A stretch of 6,166 nucleotides of DNA from an uncultured Actinotalea sp. (lineage in GTDB: Bacteria; Actinomycetota; Actinomycetes; Actinomycetales; Cellulomonadaceae), in the NCBI RefSeq assembly GCF_946885855.1, contig NZ_CAMPHH010000202.1:1-6166 (forward strand). Reading direction: 5' to 3'. The translations under genes were made by a program, and so were the position numbers. The notes beneath the pieces were generated by a model, which saw only the letters and a list, made by a program, of their open reading frames with translations, searched no databases and was not told the origin of the DNA. Shown here piece after piece: positions 1 through 5,083 of the stretch (positions within the stretch are counted from its first letter, which is position 1; each line of letters begins with the position of its first letter).

Positions 1-44
1 ATCTCTCTGTGTCTAGTGGGATCGTAGATGTGTTTAAGAGACCG
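1..44. other. Sequencing adapter remnant (Nextera transposase adapter), not genomic
   Basis: Bases 26-44 match the 19-bp Tn5 mosaic end (AGATGTGTATAAGAGACAG) at 17 of 19 positions, differing at bases 34 and 43. Bases 11-25 match the 15-base Nextera read-2 tail that normally precedes it (GTCTCGTGGGCTCGG) at 12 of 15, differing at bases 15, 21 and 25. Together 29 of 34 positions agree in the right order and without gaps. Bases 1-10 could be index and flow-cell primer sequence, but that cannot be settled here. Base composition also jumps from AT-rich to very GC-rich at about base 42. The simplest reading is an untrimmed, error-containing adapter at a contig end, so genomic sequence begins near base 45. 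The adapter sequence is from memory; the match itself is seen directly. Confidence 0.9.
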
Positions 45-145
45 GCGAGGTGGCGGGTGGGGAGGGCGGCGCCTCGGTGGCGGACGCCCGGTGGTGGACG
101 TCGGGTCGCCGCGACGAGGGACCGGTCCGGCGGCGGCGCGGGCTG

Positions 146-191
146 ACGGACCGCTCGCGGGGCGCCTGCGCCCCGGCGCACGGCGGTCCGT
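146..191 (-). terminator. Two-tier stem-loop terminator after the MFS gene
   Basis: A perfect 9-bp outer stem (146-154 with 183-191) encloses a perfect 7-bp inner GC stem (GGGGCGC at 159-165 with GCGCCCC at 168-174). The structure begins 10 bases beyond the stop codon of the minus-strand transporter gene. No U-rich tail follows, which is common for terminators in high-GC actinobacteria. It could also stop transcription entering from the left. The rest of 45-201 holds no supportable gene. Confidence 0.6.
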
Positions 192-201
192 GGGCGGAGG
201 C

Positions 202-1665
202 TCAGGCCGCCCGCACCCGGCCGCCGACGGCGAGCCCGGCCACCGCGAAGGCGCCCGCGACCGCGAAGGCCGTGACGAACGCCGTCGTCGCGTCCCGCGC
301 CAGGAGGAGCACGAAGAGCGGCCCGCTCACCGCGAGCACGACCGCGATCGTCAGGGACTCCATCACCTGGAGGGCGGAGGAGTTCGCCCCCTGCTGCGCG
401 GGCGGCGAGAGCCGCAGCGTCAGCACGGACAGCGTCGGGTACGTCAGGCCCATCCCGAGGCCCGCGAGGGACCAGCCCGCGATGCTCGCCGCCACGGGGA
501 CGGCCGGCAGCACGGCGGCGGCCGCCACGGCCGTGCCGACGGCGATCGTCGCGGCGCCCGCGCGCACCACGCGACCGGCGTCCCAGGCGTCGTGACGGCC
601 GCGCAGCCACGACCCGGCGGACCACGCGAGGGCGGCGCCGGTGAGCGCGAGGCCGGCCTGCGCCGGACGCAGCCCCCGCACGGACGTGAGCAGGAGCGGC
701 AGGTAGACCTCTGCGGCGAAGAACGCCGCACCCAGGAGCCCCCGGACGAGGACGACGGTGGGCAGCCCGCGAGCCGCCCGCAGGGTGCCGGGCGGGACGA
801 GGCCGGGCAGGGTGAGGCCGACGGCGACCGCACCGACCGCCAGCCCGGACGCCCGCACGGCGTCGTCCTGCTGGCCGGCCCAGTGCAGCAGCAGGGCGCC
901 ACTGCCGGCGACCACGGCGAGCAGGAGCGGCGGCCGACGACGTCGCGCCGGCGCCGGCGGGGTGGTGCCGACCGCTTCCGGGGCGTCCGAGGCGTCCGGT
1001 GCGTCCGCGGTCGGTCCTGGAGCCGGCCGACGACCCGCCGGCGTGGTGGACGAGCCCAGCGTCCGCAGCGTCGGGCGGACGGCCAGCACGGCGGGCAGCG
1101 CGAGCACGGGGACCGCCAGGAAGACCCATCGCCACCCGAGGCTCTCCGCGACGACGCCGGCCAGCGCCGGCCCGACGACGGACGGCAGCACCCATGCCGC
1201 GGCGAACGCGGCGAAGACCCGCGGCCGCAGCTCGTCCGGGTACACCCGCGCGACGACGACGTAGACGGCCACGATGAGCATCCCCGCGCCGAGCCCCTGC
1301 AGCACGCGCCCGGCCACGACGGTCGCCATCGAGCCCGCCGTGCCGGCGACGACCAGGCCGGCGGCGAAGACGCCCACGCCGGTCAGCAGGGGGCGCGCAG
1401 GGCCGACCCGGTCCGTCCAGAGCCCGCCGCCGACCATGCCGACGACGCCCGTCGCGACCGGACCTGCGAAGGCCATGGCGTAGAGCGACAGACCGCCGAG
1501 CTCGGCGGCGACGATGGGCATGGCCGTGGTCACCGCCAGCGCCTCGAACGCGGCGAGCGTGATGAGGGCGACCATGCCGAGCGTGACGGTGCGGTAGGGG
1601 CCGCCCAGCAGCGGGCTGCGTGTCCTCGGGGTCGCGTGGGGCGTCGTCGTCGGGCCCGCGGTCAT
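202..1665 (-). CDS. MFS transporter, drug-efflux-like (487 aa)
   Basis: Predicted cytoplasmic-membrane secondary transporter of the major facilitator superfamily, probably a proton-driven exporter of small toxic molecules; the substrate cannot be read from sequence. Hydrophobic segments fill residues about 27-195 and 247-484, separated by a Pro/Ala/Thr-rich cytoplasmic linker (about 202-245) as expected between the two halves. The loop after TM2 carries a motif-A-like GGGLWTDRVGPARP (79-92). The later LPSVVGPALAGVV (160-172) resembles the motif C of drug/proton antiporters, followed by the usual LGWRWVF (176-182). I chose the ATG at 1665 because AGGAGG lies 5 bases upstream (1671-1676); an in-frame start at 1716 would add 17 residues without that support. 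It is divergent from a GntR-type regulator, the arrangement of a locally controlled efflux gene. Length is normal and no frameshift is visible. The family call is secure, the function an inference. Confidence 0.92.
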   Translation of the reverse strand: MTAGPTTTPHATPRTRSPLLGGPYRTVTLGMVALITLAAFEALAVTTAMPIVAAELGGLSLYAMAFAGPVATGVVGMVGGGLWTDRVGPARPLLTGVGVFAAGLVVAGTAGSMATVVAGRVLQGLGAGMLIVAVYVVVARVYPDELRPRVFAAFAAAWVLPSVVGPALAGVVAESLGWRWVFLAVPVLALPAVLAVRPTLRTLGSSTTPAGRRPAPGPTADAPDASDAPEAVGTTPPAPARRRRPPLLLAVVAGSGALLLHWAGQQDDAVRASGLAVGAVAVGLTLPGLVPPGTLRAARGLPTVVLVRGLLGAAFFAAEVYLPLLLTSVRGLRPAQAGLALTGAALAWSAGSWLRGRHDAWDAGRVVRAGAATIAVGTAVAAAAVLPAVPVAASIAGWSLAGLGMGLTYPTLSVLTLRLSPPAQQGANSSALQVMESLTIAVVLAVSGPLFVLLLARDATTAFVTAFAVAGAFAVAGLAVGGRVRAA

Positions 1666-1729
1666 GGGTTCCTCCTGGGTCGGCCCAGGGTGCGCCCGGC
1701 CGGCGCTCGGGGACAAGCGATATCCCGCA

Positions 1730-1767
1730 TGACCTGCGTCACCGTTACGGTCGGGACGACACCCGAC
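1730..1767. promoter_or_regulatory. Cluster of three abutting dyads in the MFS/GntR divergent promoter
   Basis: The 118-bp gap between the two divergent starts holds three dyads end to end: TGAC-N4-GTCA (1730-1741), ACCGT-T-ACGGT (1741-1751) and GTCGGG-N6-CCCGAC (1750-1767). TACGGT (1746-1751) fits the actinobacterial -10 pattern TAnnnT for the plus-strand gene and lies inside the middle dyad, so a bound protein would block that promoter. This placement suits an operator for the adjacent GntR protein, controlling both itself and the transporter. No good -35 is seen, and the promoter assignment for the transporter is unclear. The dyads are seen directly; operator function is inferred. Confidence 0.5.
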
Positions 1768-1783
1768 GTACCGAGGAGCCGCC

Positions 1784-2218
1784 GTGCCGACCGACCCCGC
1801 CGGACCGCCCGGAGCTGCCGTTCCCGTGCCGGGTCGGCCGGCCCGCCCGGATCAGCCGGATCCGCCCGACCTGAGCGTCGACCCGGCCGGCGACGTCCCG
1901 CCGTTCGAGCAGGTGCGCCGCCAGGTCGCCGAGCAGGCCGCGTCCGGCGCGCTGCCGCCCGGGCAGCGGCTCCCGACGGTGCGGGCGCTCGCCGAGCAGC
2001 TCGGGCTGGCGGTCAACACCGTTGCGCGGGCCTACCGCGAGCTCGAGCAGGACGGCGTCGTCGTCACCCGGGGGCGCAGCGGGACGTTCGTCGCGGTGCG
2101 CGGGGAGGACCGGGAGCGGGAGGGCCAGGTCGCGGCCCGCGAGTACGTCCGGCGCACGCGCGAGCTCGGTATCACGTCCGCCGACGCCGTACGGCTCGTC
2201 CGCGAGGCGGCGCGGTAG
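1784..2218 (+). CDS. GntR-family transcriptional regulator, YtrA-like (144 aa)
   Basis: Small cytoplasmic DNA-binding regulator, probably a dimeric repressor. The winged helix spans residues about 38-105: PPFEQVRRQVAEQAASG (39-55), then LPPGQRLPTVRALAEQLGLAVNTVARAYRELEQDGVVVTRGRSGTFV (57-103), the classic GntR pattern. Only about 40 residues follow, too few for the FadR or UTRA ligand domains, which places it in the short YtrA-type group. The start is GTG at 1784 with GAGGAG 5 bases upstream (1773-1778). This gives about 29 Pro-rich residues before the usual beginning of the family (LSVDPAGDVPPFEQ); no supported later start is visible. YtrA-type regulators often sit with ABC transporter genes; here the divergent neighbour is an MFS transporter, its probable target. 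The inducer is unknown. Confidence 0.9.
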   Translation: MPTDPAGPPGAAVPVPGRPARPDQPDPPDLSVDPAGDVPPFEQVRRQVAEQAASGALPPGQRLPTVRALAEQLGLAVNTVARAYRELEQDGVVVTRGRSGTFVAVRGEDREREGQVAAREYVRRTRELGITSADAVRLVREAAR

Positions 2219-2231
2219 CCCGCGGACGAGA

Positions 2232-2270
2232 GGGGCACCGGCGCGGCCCCGGAGCGCGACTCAGTCGCGC
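2232..2270. terminator. Probable bidirectional terminator between convergent GntR and amidotransferase genes
   Basis: Two stems lie in and beside the 42-bp convergent gap: GGGGC (2232-2236) with GCCCC (2246-2250), and a tight hairpin GCGCGAC-TCA-GTCGCGC (2254-2270). The loop of the second stem is the TGA stop codon of the minus-strand gene, so that stem covers the end of the reading frame. There is no U-tract. Position between converging genes is the main support. Confidence 0.4.
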
Positions 2271-2995
2271 GCGTAGCGGCGCACGAACGCGGCGACGACC
2301 TCCGTCGGGTGCTCGACCACCGCGACGCTGATGCGGGCGACCACCTCGGCGAGCTCGTCGGCCGGGAAGTACCCCGCGTGCCGGTACACCTCGACCCGCT
2401 CGACGATGCCCGGCACGTCGAGCTCCGGGTGGAACTGGGTCGCGTAGAGGTTCTCCCGCAGCCGGAAGGCCTGGACGGGACAGGTCGCGGAGGTCGCGAG
2501 GACGACGGCGCCCGGCGGCGGCACCGTCAGGGCCTCCTTGTGCCCGACGAACGCGTGGAACCGCGGCGGCAGCGCCCCGAGGACCGGGTCGGCCGTGCCC
2601 GCCGCGGTGAGGCGCACCTCGACGGCGCCGACCTCCTCGCCGTAGGTGCGGTCGACGACGCCGCCCTGGTGCACCCCGAGCGTGCCGATGCCGTAGCAGG
2701 CACCGAGGAACGGCACGTCCCGCGCGACGACCTCGTCGAGCAGCCCGGCGAGCTCCGCCTCGACGCGGCGCTGCACGGCCGACTTGGTCTCCTCCGGGTC
2801 GCTCGTGCAGAACGGGCTGCCGCCGACGACGACGCCCGAGTAGTCGTCGAGGTCCAGGTCCGGCAGGGGACCGGCCTCGAGCCGGACGCGGTGCAGCTGG
2901 TCCTCCGCGAGCCGGCCGAAGCGGCGGAAGGCCGCGTACTCGCCGTCGGCGGCGTCGTCCTCGGCGCGGGTCGCCAGCAGCAGGAACGGCTTCAC
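2261..2995 (-). CDS. Class I glutamine amidotransferase-like protein (244 aa)
   Basis: Stand-alone cytoplasmic protein with the GATase1 (GuaA N-domain-like) fold, expected to release ammonia from glutamine or act as a related thiol hydrolase; acceptor and pathway are unknown. The nucleophile elbow is FLGACYGIGTLG with Cys100; the partner residues are in QFHPELD with His189 and Glu191, so the Cys-His-Glu triad is complete. YSGVVVGGSP (52-61) corresponds to the oxyanion-region strand and glycine loop of the family. The position normally Gln or His after the elbow (CxGxQ/H) is Gly here (CYGIG), so glutamine binding could differ from classic members. Length is typical for solitary family members usually annotated GMP synthase-like or glutamine amidotransferase; it is not GuaA itself, having no ATP-pyrophosphatase domain. 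The start is GTG at 2995 (VKPFLLLATR), supported by the family-like N-terminus but lacking a clear SD. It converges on the GntR gene and diverges from the cold-shock gene. Confidence 0.88.
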   Translation of the reverse strand: MKPFLLLATRAEDDAADGEYAAFRRFGRLAEDQLHRVRLEAGPLPDLDLDDYSGVVVGGSPFCTSDPEETKSAVQRRVEAELAGLLDEVVARDVPFLGACYGIGTLGVHQGGVVDRTYGEEVGAVEVRLTAAGTADPVLGALPPRFHAFVGHKEALTVPPPGAVVLATSATCPVQAFRLRENLYATQFHPELDVPGIVERVEVYRHAGYFPADELAEVVARISVAVVEHPTEVVAAFVRRYARD

Positions 2996-3001
2996 GCACG
3001 G

Positions 3002-3007
3002 AGCGTA
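3002..3007 (-). promoter_or_regulatory. Possible -10 box for leaderless transcription of the amidotransferase
   Basis: On the minus strand TACGCT (3007 to 3002) fits the TAnnnT -10 pattern and ends 6 bases before the GTG start at 2995, so transcription would begin at or next to the start codon. This agrees with the missing Shine-Dalgarno sequence; leaderless mRNAs are common in actinobacteria. No convincing -35 is visible. Confidence 0.35.
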
Positions 3008-3085
3008 ACCGCGGGCCGCGGCCGTGCGGGGGCGTTCTGCGGGCGGGCCGAGCGGCGGGGGCTGGTGCTCCGGCGGCAGGTGGGC

Positions 3086-3091
3086 TAGTCT
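3086..3091 (+). promoter_or_regulatory. Candidate -10 box of the cold-shock gene
   Basis: TAGTCT fits the TAnnnT -10 pattern and is the best match upstream of the cold-shock gene. It would start an mRNA near 3098 with a leader of about 140 nt, in keeping with the long leaders of csp genes. A weak TGGTGC (3063-3068) sits 17 bases upstream as a poor -35. Two TTGACG copies farther down (3112-3117, 3120-3125) resemble -35 boxes but have no suitable -10 behind them. Confidence 0.5.
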
Positions 3092-3097
3092 CGGGCG

Positions 3098-3240
3098 CGA
3101 AGTTGCAGTGCTTGACGTCTTGACGCGCCGAGGCCCTTGCTGCCGAGGCGCTTTTCTCTTTTCGGGAGAGCGGACGCACGAACACCGCGATGACGGGACT
3201 CGAAGGACGGGTCCGGCACGTACTCCTGAAGGAGAGCATC
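3098..3240 (+). promoter_or_regulatory. Structured 5' leader of the cold-shock mRNA
   Basis: This stretch is less GC-rich than its surroundings and contains ordered elements: a direct repeat of CTTGACG (3111-3117, 3119-3125); a direct repeat of GCCGAGGC (3127-3134, 3142-3149); a stem GCGCC/GGCGC (3125-3129 with 3147-3151); a pyrimidine tract (3151-3163) that can fold back on GGGAGAG (3164-3170); and a small hairpin CTCC-TGAA-GGAG (3223-3234) that includes the Shine-Dalgarno sequence. The tract at 3155-3162 can instead pair with the SD region GAAGGAGA (3228-3235), 8 bp with two G-U pairs. Long cold-responsive leaders are established for csp genes of enterobacteria. That this one switches with temperature is inference. 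Confidence 0.5.
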
Positions 3241-3444
3241 ATGGCTACTGGCATCGTGAAGTGGTTCAACGCCGAGAAGGGCTTCGGCTTCATCGCCCCC
3301 GACGACGGCTCGGCCGACGTCTTCGCCCACTACTCGGCGATCAACTCGAGCGGCTACCGCTCGCTCGAGGAGAACCAGCGCGTCGAGTTCGAGGTCAACC
3401 AGGGCCCCAAGGGCCCGCAGGCCGCGAACGTCGTTCCGCTCTGA
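3241..3444 (+). CDS. cspA: Cold-shock protein, CspA family (67 aa)
   Basis: Single cold-shock domain (OB fold) that binds single-stranded RNA and DNA, acting as an RNA chaperone that melts mRNA structure and supports translation in the cold or during growth. The whole 67-residue protein is the domain: it opens [18 protein letters not shown], with RNP1 KGFGFI (13-18) and RNP2 VFAHYS (27-32), and ends in [14 protein letters not shown]. All nucleic-acid-binding aromatics expected from the family (Trp8, Phe15, Phe17, Phe28, His30) are present. The ATG at 3241 has a strong SD (AAGGAG, 3229-3234) 6 bases upstream; an upstream in-frame ATG at 3190 would add 17 residues foreign to the family and is rejected. 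It is monocistronic, with a long structured leader and a strong hairpin downstream. The symbol follows common use; which csp paralogue this is cannot be told from one window. Confidence 0.97.
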   Translation: MATGIVKWFNAEKGFGFIAPDDGSADVFAHYSAINSSGYRSLEENQRVEFEVNQGPKGPQAANVVPL

Positions 3445-3453
3445 TCTGACACC

Positions 3454-3469
3454 CGCCGGGCCGCCGGCG
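3454..3469 (+). terminator. Small hairpin just after the cold-shock gene
   Basis: CGCCGG (3454-3459) and CCGGCG (3464-3469) form a 6-bp stem with a GCCG loop, beginning 10 bases after the stop codon and followed by a G-rich run. It may protect the 3' end or help termination ahead of the larger hairpin. In DNA this GC-rich a stem this size can arise by chance. Confidence 0.3.
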
Positions 3470-3516
3470 CGGGACGGGCACCACACCCGCCGCGCGGCAA
3501 CGGCCCCTCCGGTGAC

Positions 3517-3550
3517 CAGGAGCCCCCGTCCGGACGGACGGGGGCTCCTG
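3517..3550. terminator. Perfect 15-bp hairpin, bidirectional terminator
   Basis: CAGGAGCCCCCGTCC (3517-3531) and its exact reverse complement (3536-3550) enclose a GGAC tetraloop. It lies between the converging cold-shock and diguanylate cyclase genes, 72 bases from one stop codon and 44 from the other, and reads the same on both strands, so it can serve both. There is no U-run on either side. Confidence 0.85.
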
Positions 3551-3594
3551 TGCGTCCGGGTGCCGGTCGGGGCACCTGCCGCCCGGCGCCCGCC

Positions 3595-4818
3595 TCAGGG
3601 GCGGACGCGCGCGCGCTTCACCGCGTACATCGCGGCGTCGGCATCCGCGAGCACCTCGCGCGCCGTCTGCCCGCGCCCGGCGACGGCGCGGCCGACGCTC
3701 GTGCGGACGCGGACCGTGCGCCCCTCGATCCGCATCGGCTCCGCCACGGCCGCGGAGATCCGCTCCGCCGCGTCCCCGCGGCCGGCGTCGCGCGGCCGCT
3801 CGCTGAGCACCACGAACTCGTCGCCGCCCACGCGGGCCACGACGTCCTGCTCCCGGACCGTGTCGAGGAGGCGGTGGGCGATCTCCTGCAGCACCAGGTC
3901 GCCGAAGGCGTGGCCGTGCGTGTCGTTGAGCGGCTTGAACTCGTCCAGGTCGAGGAAGTGCACGACGACGGCCTGGCCCGTGCGGTCCTGCCGGTCGAGC
4001 GCGCCCTGCAGCAGCTCGTCGAGGTAGCGGCGGTTCGCCAGCCCGGTCAGCGGGTCGCGGAAGGCCGACTGCTCGAGGTCCTCCTGGAAGCGGCGCACCT
4101 CCGTGACGTCGCGCGCGATGCCCTGGACACCGTCGCGCAGCTGGACGACCTGCAGCTCGAGCACCGCGACGCCGTCGTCGGCGCACCGCACGCGCAGGTC
4201 GAAGCGCTCGGGGAAGCCCTCGCCCGCGAGCGCGCGCCCGACCAGCGCGCGACCGTCGGCGTCCAGGATCGACAGGAGGTGGGTCGCGTCGTCGCCGAAG
4301 TCCTCCGGCGACCAGCCTGTGACGGTCGCGATCGACGGGCTCATGTAGCCCACGTGCGGGTGCGGCTCCAGCGCCGCCCGGAAGACGACGTCGGTCGACA
4401 GGTCCGCGAGGGCGCGGAAGCGGCGCTCGTTCTCGGCAAGGCGCTGCTCGGCGGCCAGCTGCTCGGTGACGTCCCGTCCGACGGCGAGGACCTCGTCCCC
4501 CTCGGGGGAGGGCAGGTACCGGTCCGTCCACTGGATCCACCGCTGCTGCTCCTGGGTGGCGGGCCGGACGGCGACGTCGTCGAGCACCGGGGTGGCCGGT
4601 CCGAGCCGGTCGAGCTGGTGGCGCAGCCCCTCGAGCTCCTCGGGCAGCAGCAGCTGGTCCAGCCGCGCTCCGACGAGCTCCTCGGGGGCACGGTCCCACT
4701 GCGCGGACCAGGCGCGGTTGCAGTAGCGGACCGTGAGGTCCTCGACGCGGTAGCGGACGACGCGGTCGGGCAGGAGGTCGAGTGTCTCCACGAGCGCGCT
4801 GGCACGCAGGGTGCTCAT
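3595..4818 (-). CDS. PAS-PAS-GGDEF diguanylate cyclase (407 aa)
   Basis: Predicted cytoplasmic sensor enzyme that condenses two GTP to c-di-GMP. Two PAS domains (about 8-118 and 132-240) each end in the PAC-like tail GRDVTE (114-119) or ARDVTE (235-240), joined by a helical linker (EQLAAEQRLAENERRF). The GGDEF domain covers about 250-405: DPLTGLANRRYL (255-266), metal-binding FLDLDEFKPLND (288-299, Asp290), and an intact GGDEF signature (331-335). An RxxD product-inhibition site, Arg322 to Asp325, stands exactly five residues before the signature, so feedback inhibition is likely. There is no EAL domain, signal peptide or membrane segment. The start is ATG at 4818, with GGGAGGT 5 bases upstream (4824-4830); a GTG at 4857 would add 13 residues without comparable support. 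The PAS ligand is unknown. It converges on the cold-shock gene and diverges from the ECF sigma operon. Enzymatic activity is strongly suggested by the intact motifs. Confidence 0.95.
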   Translation of the reverse strand: MSTLRASALVETLDLLPDRVVRYRVEDLTVRYCNRAWSAQWDRAPEELVGARLDQLLLPEELEGLRHQLDRLGPATPVLDDVAVRPATQEQQRWIQWTDRYLPSPEGDEVLAVGRDVTEQLAAEQRLAENERRFRALADLSTDVVFRAALEPHPHVGYMSPSIATVTGWSPEDFGDDATHLLSILDADGRALVGRALAGEGFPERFDLRVRCADDGVAVLELQVVQLRDGVQGIARDVTEVRRFQEDLEQSAFRDPLTGLANRRYLDELLQGALDRQDRTGQAVVVHFLDLDEFKPLNDTHGHAFGDLVLQEIAHRLLDTVREQDVVARVGGDEFVVLSERPRDAGRGDAAERISAAVAEPMRIEGRTVRVRTSVGRAVAGRGQTAREVLADADAAMYAVKRARVRP

Positions 4819-5083
4819 CGGCGACCTCCCGTCCGCGCCCCCGCGCCCGTCCGTCACGGGCCGCCCGCCGCCCGCCGGCGACCGTCCCCCCGATCATCGG
4901 CAGCCGCAGGGCCGCTGTGAAGCCAGCACAGCGGGCGTGACCGAATCGTCACCCGGGTGCACCACCCCCTCCGGGAGGGTCCGCACATCCGGAGCGCGTC
5001 GCCCGCAAGACCGGGGCGTCGCGCGACACAGTGGGGGTAGGCGTCCCCGTGCCCGGGGACGTCACGGACGACGGGAGCCCACC
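4819..5083. promoter_or_regulatory. Divergent intergenic region of the cyclase and ECF sigma genes
   Basis: No gene is seen in these 265 bases. Besides the 8-7-8 repeat at 4912-4934 it holds palindromes CACCCGGGTG (4950-4959) and GTCGCGCGAC (5018-5027), a short stem CCCTC-CGG-GAGGG (4967-4979), and CGTCCCC-N6-GGGGACG (5042-5061). The last is a 7-bp stem that would fall in the sigma mRNA leader shortly before its SD (GGGAG, 5073-5077). Neither a clear housekeeping promoter nor a typical ECF GGAAC/CGTC pair is recognisable, so start points are not assigned. Some of the short dyads may be chance in DNA this GC-rich. Confidence 0.45.
4912..4934. promoter_or_regulatory. Perfect 8-7-8 inverted repeat, candidate operator
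   Basis: CCGCTGTG (4912-4919) and CACAGCGG (4927-4934) are exact reverse complements separated by seven bases. The site lies 94 bp upstream of the cyclase start and 150 bp upstream of the sigma factor start, in the divergent promoter region. The TGTG...CACA core recalls Crp/Fnr-family sites, but the inner spacing is 7 where that family uses 8, so the regulator is left open. A transcribed hairpin in the cyclase leader is the alternative. Confidence 0.5.

Noticed and set aside
26..44. A natural Tn5/IS50 mosaic end, implying a transposon boundary
   Set aside because: The preceding 15 bases match the synthetic Nextera tail, which no natural transposon carries, and no transposase or IS sequence follows.
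28..2331. Very long plus-strand open frame (767 codons) across the transporter and regulator genes
   Set aside because: It starts inside the adapter, runs antisense to a clear MFS gene, and its product is Arg/Gly-rich low-complexity sequence without any recognisable domain. Long antisense frames are expected in DNA this GC-rich.
2309..3088. Plus-strand open frame antisense to the amidotransferase
   Set aside because: Its product is the His/Asp/Arg/Val-rich type typical of a shadow frame, while the opposite strand encodes an intact catalytic triad.
3112..3125. TTGACG copies as -35 boxes of the cold-shock promoter
   Set aside because: No TAnnnT -10 sequence lies 16-19 bases downstream of either copy; TAGTCT farther upstream is a better promoter candidate.
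2172..3293. Minus-strand open frame overlapping the amidotransferase in another frame and the cold-shock gene
   Set aside because: It is Arg/Pro/Gly-rich, has no domain, and would overlap two well-supported genes.
3550..4920. Plus-strand open frame antisense to the diguanylate cyclase
   Set aside because: The opposite strand carries intact PAS and GGDEF motifs; this frame shows no motif and is a compositional shadow.
4912..4934. A canonical Crp/Fnr binding site
   Set aside because: The spacing between TGTG and CACA is seven bases rather than eight, so the site does not fit that family's consensus.
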